Notes: generated by a model from the sequence alone, not told the origin. Numbered from the stretch's first letter, positions 1-11,067 are shown. The stretch: DNA of 64,000 bases from Bactericera cockerelli (GCA_024516035.1 CM044959.1:22990884-23054883); one strand, 5' to 3'. Program-made: numbers and translations.

Positions 1-439
1 GAACTTGAAAGTATCCGGCCCGAAGGACCATGAAAAGGAATAGTGCCTCTAGAGGCCAAAAGGGCTGGTTACAAAAACGAACGAATTAAATATGTTTATT
101 GAAATCAACAGTCTTTTTATTAGGTTTCCAAAGTTTCACACAGCAAAATATATTATTAATTTTATGGAAAATAGAGTGGTAAAAACTACGAAAAGGTTAA
201 GAATTAAGTTACTTTTTGAGAGAGTTGAGAACACACGAAAGTGAGAAAAGCTTCTGGCTAAATTTTCTTATTCAAAATAAACAAATATTGTCGTTATGGA
301 AGTCAGCTGATAAATAATCTGTAATCTTTTCTACACTCGCGCCAATTTAAAATGTGGCGCGAACACACATCATATTCCATAGTAGCATAGTTATTGATTG
401 CTAATCAGCAATAAGTCTATTCAAATAAATTGTTATTCA

Positions 440-545
440 GTTTTCCTCACGAGATATCAGTGGAGCATTCAGAGTACAAAGTAGAACATTTTCTAATACT
501 TCCCCGGGATTCGAAGCTGAGTGCGGTACCCACTCGGCGACAGTT
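440..545 (-). mobile_element. tRNA-derived SINE fragment (family C)
   Basis: On the minus strand this fragment has a tRNA-like head with a B-box-like stretch (plus-strand gggattcgaa), followed by a body that includes the family's 'cctcacgag' block. Ten other copies of the same head and body occur in the window (for example 41685, 52145 and 61139). The copy is decayed and I see no tail or target-site duplication. Family letters A to E are mine and are not database names. Confidence 0.5.
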
Positions 546-2886
546 ACAATAGTTAATACTATGGTGAGCTTGTGAGGACAATACAAGAACAATATAATAC
601 AAGATTAATTTACCTCCTCCAGATGTACTGATCCCTGGATAATCCAGTCTTCACCAATTTGTCAATACTGAGTTTATACTCGTGTAGATACACACTACAC
701 AACAGCATACTCTCAATCGGTATCTTAACACTGTAAGCCTTTGATATTATCAAGCAAAACGCTAGTTTTGCAACGCCAAGAAAAACAAAACGAGCGTGCT
801 ATACTTACGCTAAACATAGTTCGTATGTATTTTCCTTTGTAATTTTGACCTTCTTGGACAAAACTTTTTAATTTTTTTTCTTCATATTCGTGTTTTCCTC
901 GTCGAATAGAAGATGACTACTTTTTATTTGACCTTTTTCTGACACCCCTAACCGCTTTTACGAGCACCCCCAAAATTAGTAAAAGATTCATACTTTATTA
1001 TTTTTTTTTTTTTTTTTTCCGCATTCGATCTTACCACGGGCATATGGTTCAAGCTGGTATTATGAAAATTTGGTTATGAGTTCATAATGCTTGTAGCTCG
1101 ACGTTTTCAACAAAAAAAAAACTTCTGCGGTCACTCGGCGGCGCTTTGGCGGTACCGCCCAATCCGCCCATATCTCAAATGTGGCTGATGTTAGAAAGCT
1201 GAAACTTTGTATGTTAATTATTTGACCAATTTACAGCTTTTTTTATTCTATGTAATTTTTTTTTTATAATAACCATTTATGAGTTATAACACTTTTTGTT
1301 GATTTCTGAACGTTCACCGACCTCTCTTCACGTAATCACATGAATCGCTATTAAGGCTTTACTGTATCGAGCTGAAACTTTCAAGACATATTCCTGAGTT
1401 TTGGCAGATGATTCCTTGTCAGAATAGCCATCTTCGAAAAATTTACGGTTTTTAAGTTATAAGCTTCTTAAGTCATTGGTAGCGCACAATATAATTTGGA
1501 TTAGAGTATCTTCTCCGAGTCTCCGGGATTCCACAAATGAAATGTATAAGTAATGGTTGTGTTTGCTGCCTTTCTTCGATTTTTTTAAGGTTCTTCGGTC
1601 TTTTAGATGAATTATATTATTCTTCGTCTAGTTTTATTTTAAAGATGTGAGTGAGTTTTATTCAATGAAATACCTAATATCTTTAACAATATTATATTGA
1701 AAATACCTACTTGATCTAATGTAGGTAATAGGTATAATTTGTAATGACGTATAAAAAACTAAAATAATTAAGTATAGATAAGTAATACATTAAAATAATG
1801 TACGAGGCTATAAAAAAAACCACACTACGAGTATTTACTTGTTAAAATCATCTTAAGTTTTAGTATTTTGCAAAGTAATATGTAGACCTGCAAGCTGAGA
1901 TTCGGCAGTTTGAGTTTTGGTTGACAATATTGCAACCATACAGAAAATTCAGATCCTCAGAGAATTGAGATCCTCGCTGAGCATTCATACATAACACACA
2001 TAGATAACTATAGTATATCCATTTCATTATGATAGTTGAGAATCATCACGACAAAATATGAGAACCAATCAGATTCCAGAATTTCTTACAATGTTGCGGA
2101 CCTAGAAATATCTATTTTCAGTACACTCTCTCACTCTCACTCGTTACGAGTAAAAGGAGCTCTACTATACAAAGGCCGGAAGGGTACGTTTGGTGCAGGT
2201 AATATTTAAAAGGTTTCGCAAATGTTTGACTTGGTTCACAGTGCATGGATTACATAATAAATATAATCTTTACTTCTTCATTTTTCTATTGTTTATATTT
2301 AGATTGTTTTGTAAACATATAGCAACCTACTACCTAAATAATTAATCTGGTTATGATCAGTAGATCAGTCAGTTCTCACTTGTATTTGATGTTGTGTCTG
2401 TGTTCTAAAAAAAAATGTAGCTCGGTTTTATTATTAATTTATAGGTAAATGAAAAAAATAGTAGTCAAACCTATTTGGAAAAATACAAATGAATCACTTC
2501 GATGAAAATCAATGTTTGGGGAAATACACGCAAAATCATGCTGGTATTATTTAGTATTTTAATAATAAAAATCACAATTAAAATCATCATACTTATATGT
2601 ACTGTATCACATAATATTATTACCTAGGTACTTGGTTATCGATCAGAAATTTATGATTTTGAATGTTTGAATCTACATAATATGTAGATACATAATTATA
2701 TTGTATCAACCTTAAGGTTGAAAGAAAATGTACAAGGAAGTATTGTGCGATGCACCTACCTGCACTTAAGATTCTTTACTTCTGTAGTCTTTGCAGTTTC
2801 TGAGAATTACCGTTCTCATAAGAAAAGGCTTGACTTTACATAACTAAACACAAAAGAAAGGTAAACAAAACCATAAAAGATTGGGC
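546..2886. other. AT-rich intergenic DNA, no gene recognised
   Basis: No reading frame of useful length, no RNA gene and no clear repeat boundary is visible. There are poly-T runs near 1003-1018 and AT-rich stretches with many short TAGGTA-type words. I see nothing here that I can name. Confidence 0.6.
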
Positions 2887-3773
2887 GCATTACGATTCGG
2901 CCCAAAAAGGTTTATGAAAAAGGTTTTCGATTTCAGGTAAAAAAAGTCACCGAACGATTCGTCCCAAAACGTTATCTTGACCAAAAAATAAACAACACGA
3001 TTCGGCCCAGTGCAACATTCTAAGTACCGTACATATTGAGGGATTTTTTATTATTCAACATTAAATTACGAAATTACCTTCTATGTATATTGTATATCAG
3101 GCTTTGGCCTTCTATGTATTATCCCTAACCCTACTATATTCTTTAGGCATGGCCTTCTATGTATTTTACCTAACCCTACTATATTCTTGAGGCATGGCCT
3201 TCTATGTATTTTACCTAACCCTACTATATTCTTGAGGCATGGCCTTCTATGTATTTTACCTAACCCTACTATATTCTTGAGGCATGGCCTTCTATGTATT
3301 TTACCTAACCCCACTATATTCTTAAGGCATGGCCTTCTATGTATTTTACCTAACCCTACTATATTCTTGAGGCATGGCCTTCTATGTATTTTACCTAACC
3401 CTACTATATTCTTGAGGCATGGCCTTCTATGTATTTTACCTAACCCTACTATATTCTTGAGGCATGGCCTTCTATGTATTTTACCTAACCCTACTGTCAA
3501 ACACTCAAACACACAGTGATAACAAAGATGACTGTTACTGGTTCAAAACAATGTTTCCATACTATTTTATAGGGATTTTTTGGTGGAATGAAAGTGGGAC
3601 TTTTTGTTGGAATAAAAGTGGGATTTTTTGTGTGGGATCAAAACTTGATAGAGTGTTTTGGGACGAATCGGGTTATGGCCGAATCGGGTTGTGTTTTTTT
3701 GTGTTTTTTTTTGGGCCGAATCATGCTATGGAAAAGGTCTACTCAGGTAATTTGGGCCGAATCGTGAAGTTCC
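2887..3773. mobile_element. DNA element with repeated terminal motif and minisatellite core
   Basis: The motif cgattcggccc occurs three times in one orientation on the left (near 2893, 2955 with one change, and 2998). It occurs about four times in the opposite orientation on the right (near 3660, 3676, 3712 and 3752). Between them lies a 45-bp tandem array. Inverted clusters of short subterminal motifs fit a non-autonomous foldback or MITE-like element. The exact ends and any target-site duplication are not resolved, and no transposase is encoded. Confidence 0.5.
3100..3495. repeat. 45-bp minisatellite, about 8.8 copies
   Basis: The unit starts ggcatggccttctatgtatt and contains acctaaccctact. 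Eight or more copies are nearly identical, with the first most diverged. Because 45 is a multiple of three, both strands are open and give repetitive 15-residue peptides, which are not evidence of a gene. The array lies inside the inverted-motif element at 2887-3773. Confidence 0.93.
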
Positions 3774-4394
3774 CAAAAGATTAATCCAATCGGTATCTAT
3801 GTAGTATCTACGTATTGCGAAAAAAATCAAAAGAGAACTTGTTTTCTCTTGTCGAGCCTAGCGGAATCGAACATCCTTTTTATATTTCAGGTAGCAGGTC
3901 GCGCAATCGAATGCTGCCCGTCCATTTATTTTCATTGACCCCAGATTCTACTTGAGTTATTTTGGGTTAACGTGTGATATTCTAAACAATATTGATAACT
4001 CATAAGAGAGTGTACCTGCCTCTTTCAGAATTTTTTCAGATTGCATATTTAAAGAATTTGCTTCATGTGTGTACAACTGTACACTGTACAGCTGTACATA
4101 ATTTTTAAAAAGTATTTGATTTCCGAATTCGTGCAATTTTTTACTTTCCTTATCCTATGATACATTCCTTATCGTCGAAAATTTGGCCTAGCCTGTATTT
4201 CACATTTCTGAACAAATCATAGCCTTAGACGAAAAAAACAAAAAAGTTGTTTCGTTGATTAGTCCGTGCGTCCGCCTGTCTGTGAAAAAGATAAGTATCT
4301 CGATAGCTAAAATTTGGTGTCGAAGTTGATTTTATATACCACACGAACAACAAAACTTTTAGTTAATTGTTAATTTAGTTAAAATTGGTCATAC
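3774..4394. other. Intergenic, no gene recognised
   Basis: This stretch is AT-rich. A short word group near 4140 (tactttccttatcctatgat) recurs in altered form near 33665 and 7070, so some of it is dispersed repeat. Nothing coding can be supported. Confidence 0.45.
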
Positions 4395-4545
4395 AATGCG
4401 GCCTAGTGGCAGAATCTGACTTCTTTTCGAGTGATAAGGAAAGTGTTTCTTTTTAATTAGTTATTTTGTAACGCGTTTTCGAATCACTAGGTCGCAAGTT
4501 TGATACCAACTTTGGTAATATTTTGAAAAAAAAAAAAAAAAAATA
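4395..4545 (+). mobile_element. tRNA-like SINE with A-tail
   Basis: A tRNA-like head (gcggcctagtggcag, then tcactaggtcgcaagtttga as a B-box-like stretch) is followed after about 30 bases by an A-run at about 4527-4543. This order is typical of a very short or decayed SINE. I see no second copy of the same head in the window. Confidence 0.4.
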
Positions 4546-4589
4546 CCTAAGCCCAGAACTGACTGTCCTCAATATCATACCAGATTATA

Positions 4590-4765
4590 ACTATTAAGTC
4601 CCATTATTCCAGCAGTAAGCCCAAGACGTATTATTATGTGGTAAAAAAAAACCAAATGAGAGGATAACTTGTCATGTCCCGTCTGGGTTTCGAACCCGCG
4701 ACTTCTGGAATTTCTGGATTCACAGAGTGCCGCCTTTACCACTGAGCTACCGGGTCAGACTGAGC
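4590..4765 (-). mobile_element. tRNA-derived SINE fragment (family E)
   Basis: On the minus strand the head reads as a tRNA-like A-box and B-box: cccggtagctcagtggtaaa, then ggttcgaaacccaga. The body (plus-strand cccaagacgtattattatg) is shared with the copy at about 32965-33120, and the head with 7888-7935. The end of the head (gactgagctaccggg) is duplicated at 4741-4770. Confidence 0.6.
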
Positions 4766-4882
4766 TACCGGGAAAAATAGAGATGATGAGAAAGAAAAAG
4801 TTTAAGCCACCTATATTTTCAAGGATATAGTTGGTGCTCGCGTGAACTTTTCAAAAAATGTAACCAACAAAAAATATCTGAT

Positions 4883-5413
4883 ATCCCCCAAAAATACACT
4901 TCGTGTGCAAAAGACACCAAGAAAATTAGATTCCTTCAAAATAATTACCTTAAAAACAAGTGCCTAAAAAGGAACTGATATCAAATGAATGCCAAGTTCT
5001 CCTAAACTGAAAATCATTTGCCCATGGTAGAAAGGAGTCTCAAGCACAGAAATCAAACTAAGGATTGGACATGACATTTCCCATTATTCTGCTATTTACC
5101 AACGCTAAAAATTAACATTAAAAATCTTGGCAAGTTCAAAGCATTTTTTTAATTTTTGAAACTTGCCAAGATTTTTAATGTTAATTTTTAGCGTTGGTAA
5201 ATAGCAGAATAATGGGAAATGTCATGTCCAATCCTTAGTTTGATTTCTGTGCTTGAGACTCCTTTCTACCATGGGCAAATGATTTTCAGTTTAGGAGAAC
5301 TTGGCATTCATTTGATATCAGTTCCTTTTTAGGCACTTGTTTTTAAGGTAATTATTTTGAAGGAATCTAATTTTCTTGGTGTCTTTTGCACACGAAGTGT
5401 ATTTTTGGGGGAT
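4883..5413. mobile_element. Long-armed foldback element, family FB1
   Basis: A 531-bp near-perfect palindrome. The left arm starts atcccccaaaaatacacttc and the right arm ends with its inverse (gaagtgtatttttgggggat). The arms are about 258 bp and meet near 5141-5155. There is no coding capacity. Related copies are at 12905-13419 (diverged, also palindromic) and 61639-61880 (left arm only). All share the terminus and an inner block containing aactgatatcaaa. The very low divergence between arms suggests recent insertion or arm-to-arm gene conversion. Confidence 0.85.
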
Positions 5414-6726
5414 TACCTAATCAACTAATCATCTAATCTTTGAAATTGATCATTTTTGGACTAACATCTAATCCAGTCTATATTTTTACTTTTTTTCCAA
5501 AGGTATGAGGAAATTGTTGCAATAATATGAGGTAGGTACATGTAAATTGTAAAAGCAGAAATTACAAGTGCAGTTACCTTCTTCTCTCCCGGCGGATCAG
5601 GAACTTGCAAGTAGACAGGTACCAGGCACAGCACATGTCACTTCTGGCTGTAGCACAGGTCAGGGGATGTTACTTATTCCAGGATTTTACATGTTAACAG
5701 TGAGTGAAAGAGCATTGGAAAATTTACTAACAGTACTAACACGTTTAAATATATTATTAATATGAGTTGAGACTCAAATTTATACAAATTTACCCGCAGA
5801 TTAATAATAACTTCTAGTTATCACGGTTCAGTTAGAGGAAATTCAATTTCTCCAAGGCATGAGGGATACTAGTTATTCAATCATATCTGTGGTACGTTCC
5901 ATCTAATCACTACTGAGCAGAGCTGAGGTGTATTTTAGCGCACAGCTAATCGACAGTGTCCAATAAAATTGATTTAGCACATAAAAAAACACTTGCATAC
6001 AATACGAGCACAAATGACTTGCATCTACTCAATCCAGAGCGGGAATGGCTTCGAGCTTATTGTTGTGAAATGAACATAATACACAAATCATGACACCTAT
6101 ATGAAACGATGTATATTGCTATTTCGGATTGGGGGATTTCGTATTAATAGGTTATAGGTAAGACAAGGTCATCTCTTTATGAATTGCAAAAATACAGTTT
6201 GGGGAAAATCAAATACCTACATGAAATATGAAATTTCTTTCAAGATGAAATTATTGTGCCAAAAAAGTGTTCGCTACATCTTTCTTCATAGTGAAGGGGA
6301 ATTTTTTCTCGGAACGAGTCTAGCCTATGAGAACGTTGAGAATAGCGAACCATCTGCATAGAATATTATAAAAAAAAATCTGCTCAGGCAAGAGATAGGA
6401 TATACTTAGGTCAATGATAGAAAATAAAATTACTGTGGAAGAAATGTTCAATACACACAAATAATTCGTCAAGGAGGAGAGATGAAACCCTGGTCACACA
6501 GATAACATACCTAGAGTGCCAGGTCAACTATTCAGTAAAACGGGACATAAGCCAATTGAGGGAAATAAATATGATTTTTGTAAAGCAAACGAGAAAAGGT
6601 ACACTGTAAAATTTTCAAAAAATAAAAGGCACAATAAAACTGTCTAATGTTACTACACTTTCTAATGTCAGTCTCTTTTTTCAAGATGGAGCTATGATTG
6701 ACTACGAATAGTATTTTAAGTATAAA
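5414..6726. other. Intergenic, no gene recognised
   Basis: Reading frames of 60-65 codons at 5568 and 6179 have no recognisable domain or codon signal. There are no obvious repeats. Confidence 0.5.
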
Positions 6727-7022
6727 GCCGGCACTCACTATCAGGTATGCCTAACGTCAGGTATCATGTATACCAGTATACCTGACAGCAGATATAGCAG
6801 ATATACCTGATACCTGATGAGCACACACACTCTTCAGGTGGATCTGAAGTTTTTGTCAGTTCACCATGGAGCCTCCTGGACCTGATCGAATTTTCATCAG
6901 GTATCAGATGGCTTTCAGATCACCTGAAAGACTTGTTTTTGCTGCCACACACTATAAGGTCTACCTGACATCAGGAATACCTGACATCTGACGTCAGGTA
7001 TATCTGATAGTGAGTGGCCAGC
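6727..7022. mobile_element. MITE with inner CCTGA/TCAGG repeats
   Basis: A 296-bp element with inverted ends: the left begins gccggcactcactatcaggt and the right is its near inverse, ending tgatagtgagtggccagc. The interior is packed with variants of tacctgacatcaggtat in both orientations. There is no open frame. The target-site duplication is unclear. The superfamily is not assigned. Confidence 0.75.
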
Positions 7023-7974
7023 TTAAGAAGCACAAAGATCAGAGGTGAATTTGGGTCATGACTTTTACTTTTCTTTCTATAGGATAAGAAAAGTCCAACG
7101 TGAATTGTAAAATGCATTAGCGACACCCGTATATTATAATAGGACTTCCATTAAAAACACAGCATTTTGAAATGACAATAATTGGGTTCACGTCTTTTTC
7201 AACTATAACAGCAATAACATAACAACTATGGTCATATCACTATGAGTGACCATGGTTTTACCCACTACCTATTGGCAGGATAAGCAACCTAGGTACTCGA
7301 ATTAACCTCATCCAGCCGAAGGGAGGCCTGAAATAGCCATCAGAACATGATGATAACCAAATTAATTTCATGATGACCATGACAATTATTCGAAACAAGA
7401 ACGATGTCCTAACGACGATGGACGTTGCTTAACTTCAGTGATTGGATGAGAAATTGGGTATTCATTATTCAAAGTGCCATCTCTGCTGCAGGTCATGTGA
7501 ACCAGTTTTCCAATGATTTAGGGTTCCACACGAAACGGTAAGTTTTGTAAATGTAGTGGTTTCTCATCAAAGTAACTAACCTAAAAATAAGCTTCCTTGC
7601 TCAAGATGAAATTTGGGAGCTCAAATTGAAGCTGTTTTACCTAACCTAGGAAATTTCGACTTTGGATAAAAGTCTAAATGACATACAACAGAAATACAAA
7701 AAATAATCCTAATTAAAATAAATCATTATTGATTATTTTTCTTTTTTCTAATAGATATGTATTATGTACTTGTAAGCTAAAAGAAGCAATGTAATCGTTC
7801 TTGTTTCGAAATTGAGCTGTAAACATTCCAGGACAAAGTATCGTGCACTGAATAAAAACATTACGATGATTATTAATAATAATATCGCCTTCTGGATTCA
7901 CAGAGTGCGCCTTTACCACTGAGCTACCGGGGCATTAATGAACCAATCATAAGCCAATTGTTCATTTACTCGAG
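7023..7974. other. Intergenic with a family E head fragment
   Basis: No gene is supported. At 7888-7935 (minus) there is a short piece of the family E tRNA-like head (gattcacagagtgcgccttt and gagctaccggg), almost the same as 4716-4752. Confidence 0.5.
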
Positions 7975-8002
7975 ATTTATATGAAAGTGCTTTCATATAA
8001 AT
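7975..8002. repeat. Perfect AT-rich hairpin
   Basis: A 13-bp perfect inverted repeat (atttatatgaaag) surrounds a 2-base loop. More imperfect hairpins around acttttgtac follow up to 8120, so this looks like the debris of a small foldback. Confidence 0.7.
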
Positions 8003-8123
8003 TAAAAATAAGTATCCATTATACATAGATAGATACCTTTTCTATAGGTACAAAAGAATTACTTTTGTACACAAGAATATTAACTATAGGTACACAAGAA
8101 TTACTTTTGTAAAAGTAAAAGGT

Positions 8124-8136
8124 GGGGGGGGGGGGG
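8124..8136. repeat. Run of 13 G
   Basis: A pure G homopolymer in AT-rich DNA. Longer G-runs are at 17525-17544 and 26799-26818. Homopolymer length is prone to sequencing error. Confidence 0.8.
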
Positions 8137-8576
8137 TTAAAAAAAAGCGAGGAAAAAGTCTGCATAGGAGAGAAAACGTGGTGGTCTAAGTTTTCCCGCA
8201 GTGGAATCTAGTCTGGTATCTGGCGGTAGTTCTGGGAACTATTTTCAAACATGAAAATTCGCCCGAAATGTATTCAATTCTCACAGAATACCTACTTTCA
8301 GTATTTTCCAGGCACTTGTACATTAAAAGCAAAGGAGAAAACCAGGACACTGTATGCGTATAATACATTATTCATGATATTATGTATGTATATCACCAGC
8401 TTCTTGTATGTTCCCATAGTTGAATATAAAAACTCATTTATTTCAATTTGCAATAAATTTGAAGAGATTTTTATTACTAAATAATATTGTTTTTCAAAAT
8501 ATAACCAATAACCTGGTATTACGATACGATACGATATATACGACTCACCCTAGGAGAGGTGAATTAAACTCTGTAA

Positions 8577-8850
8577 GCCAGCGTCGGTGGCATGTTGAAT
8601 ACACCGGTTCCCTTCAGAACACCGAAGTTAAGCGACATCCAGCGAGGTTAAGACTTGGATGGGTGACCATTCAAATTCTAATTCTCGTGACGCTGGCTTT
8701 TCCCGGCCCCACTCAGGCTGGGTGAGGTCAATGTGAGTAGCAGGTTTGTGAGTTTCCTGCGAATGGAGGGTAAAACCCCCGTCGTGATATGACCATGGCA
8801 GTTGAAAGCGACGTTAAACCCCACTTAAAAAAAAAAAAAAAAAAAAAAAA
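8577..8850 (+). mobile_element. 5S rRNA-headed SINE (young copy 1)
   Basis: The head (8577-8700) aligns in order with animal 5S rRNA: a start like gccagcgtc, then gaacaccgaagttaagcg, then the internal-promoter C-box region ggatgggtgacc, closing with gacgctggc that can pair with the start. A SINE tail follows (ccactcaggctgggtgaggt to the gtcgtgatatgacc region), then an A-run ending near 8850. An 11-bp target-site duplication, aaactctgtaa, flanks the element at 8566-8576 and 8850-8860. The internal pol III promoter appears intact. Because of the tail, A-run and duplication this is a mobile SINE rather than a 5S gene. Confidence 0.92.
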
Positions 8851-8860
8851 AACTCTGTAA

Positions 8861-9234
8861 ATATACATGACCAAAAAATGAAAATCTCTGCCTTAAGTTT
8901 ACCCTTGGATCCCCTTCCCTGAGGATTTAAAGTGGAGCCTCTATGAAGGGTCAAAATCCTGCCTTACGAGAAACTTGTGTTTCCATTCGCAGAATTTTGT
9001 TGTAAGGAAAGAAGGATTTTCTTCCATTTGTTTCTAACCTATCTAGTTAGATGCTGCAAGGTCTCCTCTGTGTACCCGGGGTTTGAAGCATTAACCCTTG
9101 AGGTAACTGCTTGACAGAGTGGGATTTTACGTATTTTCTTCATTAATAAAAATCTTCTTACGCAAGAAATATTTTGGAACCAGTTGGAAGACAATTGCTA
9201 AAATCAGATTTATCAATATAGTTAAAAGTTAAAG
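8861..9234. other. Intergenic, no gene recognised
   Basis: No reading frame or repeat is identified. Confidence 0.45.
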
Positions 9235-9330
9235 AAAGTTATCATATTTGCTTTAATCACTTTCGTGATGTCACAAATACTCAAACTTGCTTTTGTAATT
9301 TTTGCTGAACCCTTATCGATCAAGCTATTG
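9235..9330 (-). mobile_element. SINE body fragment (family D)
   Basis: The plus-strand cactttcgtgatgtcacaa and caaacttgctttt blocks match the body at 60695-60850 (minus) and its reverse at 60290-60445 (plus). The tRNA-like head is missing. Confidence 0.6.
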
Positions 9331-9350
9331 AGATTAGTAAAAAAAGTGTA

Positions 9351-9614
9351 TCTCTATATATAAAACAGAAAAAAGGACTACCTACCTACCTACCTACCTA
9401 CCTACCTACCTATGTTTGTTTGTTTGTCCGGAGTTGTTTAGCCAAAACGGTAAGAGATAGCGAAAAATGTCTCAGAATTGACCCCCCCAAAACCATTATT
9501 GCTTTGTCCAGAAAAATTATAAAAAGTTGAAAAAGGCATTGCTGTCCATTAGTACGGCCATGCCTTAGTAAATTTGAAATTTAGTCCCGTTGCAAAGCAC
9601 GGGCAAACGGCTAG
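9351..9614 (+). mobile_element. Non-autonomous Helitron
   Basis: The 5' end reads A|TCTCTATATATAAAAC and the 3' end has a hairpin (cccgt at 9586-9590 with acggg at 9599-9603) about 7 bases before CTAG|T. These are the Helitron signatures: TC at the start, a hairpin then CTRR at the end, insertion between A and T, and no terminal inverted repeats. Inside is a CTAC microsatellite (9378-9411). It shares short blocks (acggccatgcc, and gccaaaacggtaag versus gcccaaaccgtaag) with the element at 46137-46373. No Rep/helicase is encoded. Confidence 0.82.
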
Positions 9615-9733
9615 TGTATCAATAAAATCATCATGGCACAATTCTTCATTATTGAAAAATTTATTTCGCGATCACATCTTATTTATAAAGGACACATCGA
9701 TAATGCAGATAAAATACGTAAAACTCAATCTTA

Positions 9734-9780
9734 TACACTCTCGCCGAGGCAAGGCGAGGGCAGCCGAGCGCGAGAGTGTA
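9734..9780. repeat. GC-rich CpG hairpin module, copy 1
   Basis: The sequence tacactctcgc is inverted as gcgagagtgta around a CpG-rich centre (gaggcaaggcgagggcagcc). The same centre appears in opposite orientation at 38085-38120. Both are followed by or preceded by a block like gtactg(g/c)(c/t)agcatta. It stands out sharply from the AT-rich surroundings. Confidence 0.6.
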
Positions 9781-9889
9781 CTTGTGCACCTCGCCTACGC
9801 TCGGCTAGGCATGTCTCGGTTATTTCTTACGGTCCCTCGCCTCGGGTGGTCTCGATGCCGAGCACCTCGAGTGTACTGCTAGCATTACA

Positions 9890-11057
9890 TGTTTTTACGC
9901 TGTTAATTCGGTTTCAGAAGTGTGCGCATATCCGTACTAGTCCCTACGCTTCAGGAGAAGACACGCGTTCTCCTCCCCCTTCCTCAACTCACTCTCCTTG
10001 GACCACTGTGCCCCTTGCCCTGTGCCCCTATCTATATGTATCTATTGCGGTCGAACATAGATTGAGTGAGATTAATGTGGGTTTTTGAGTTTTCCGTGAA
10101 ATTTAATATTTTTAAGCTATTAAAAAAACTTTGAATAAATCTGAAGAGGATTTAATGAGGTAAAACAGCAAGTCCAACTTGAAAAGCGTGTTTAACCTAA
10201 TTTATTTTCCACGTGTTCTATTAGCTTCACACCCCATTCCTCACAGGGTTAAACCGGATTTTGAAGCATTAAATTGACGTCACAGTGTCTGCAATGCAGC
10301 CATATGATTCGGCTCTCTCTTTCTCACACACTTTTCTCCCTCCCTCTCCTGTTTTACTCCCGCCGTTCCTCTGAACGGTTGCTGTTCGTTCTCTATTCGG
10401 CCGTTAGTACCGTCTTCAGATCTTGACAGTTGAAGAGAATTCCGCTAGATAGCGACTCTTGTTCCGTTGAGTCAGCAATGGAAAGCAACAGGAAGTTAAT
10501 CCTCACGTTGCTGTCAGGATTGTGCTTAATGCTCCTGCATTGTAGATTCGTTTAGCTAGACTTGTTCACCTTTTCCATTTTATTATCGCCGCATGAAAAA
10601 TCTGCATTCATCGTATTCCAACAGAGTGCCAACACGATGGAAAGAATACATAAATTATAGCTTTGTACAGATATAGATATAACATGTTATAGTAAACCTG
10701 GAATTAATTATTTAATCTGAAATTCACAGGAGGTCCTAAAAATACGACTCAGTTCTTTTGTTCATAGCACTTGTATCTCCTTAAGAGCTTTTTAAACAAC
10801 ATGGCGATGAACAATTGAACATACAACATAATAAAAAATATTCTATATTGTACTGTTCATAATATTGATAATATTGTAATTAACAATATTTTAAGTTTGA
10901 AAGTCGTAAATGGTCTAAGTGAAAATAAATTATCTGTGCATTCAAATTCTTAGGTCAAGTATATATTAATACTTCCTCATTATAGGTATATTTTTTAATA
11001 AATTTTATGTGAAATAGGAATAATTAGACGATCTACGGGGTAATGCAAATACTTTCC
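9890..11057. other. Upstream region of the coiled-coil gene
   Basis: No coding region is supported. About 10300-10500 is less AT-rich (cccgccgttcctctgaacgg, ggccgttagtaccgtcttca) and contains insect Inr-like TCAG words, so it could hold a promoter and a 5' untranslated exon for the gene at 11068. No TATA box can be assigned with confidence. The rest is AT-rich with small ATATTG palindromes near 10860-10890. Confidence 0.3.
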
Positions 11058-11059
11058 AG
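11058..11059 (+). promoter_or_regulatory. Possible 3' splice acceptor before the coiled-coil gene
   Basis: The sequence aatactttccag ends eight bases before the ATG at 11068. This fits a pyrimidine-containing acceptor of an intron in the 5' leader. It is a weak, short tract and could be chance. Confidence 0.3.
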
Positions 11060-11067
11060 TGTTTAAA

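Noticed and set aside
3100..3495. Interstitial telomere repeat, because of cctaaccct in each unit
   Set aside because: The word occurs only once per 45-bp unit and insect telomere DNA is normally a pure TTAGG array, so the likeness is probably chance.
3081..3519. Repetitive peptides of 15-residue units on both strands
   Set aside because: They follow from a 45-bp tandem repeat (a multiple of three) with no stop in either strand. No promoter, conservation or domain.
8577..8700. Functional 5S rRNA gene
   Set aside because: Several positions differ from animal 5S. It is followed by a SINE tail and A-run and is bounded by a target-site duplication.
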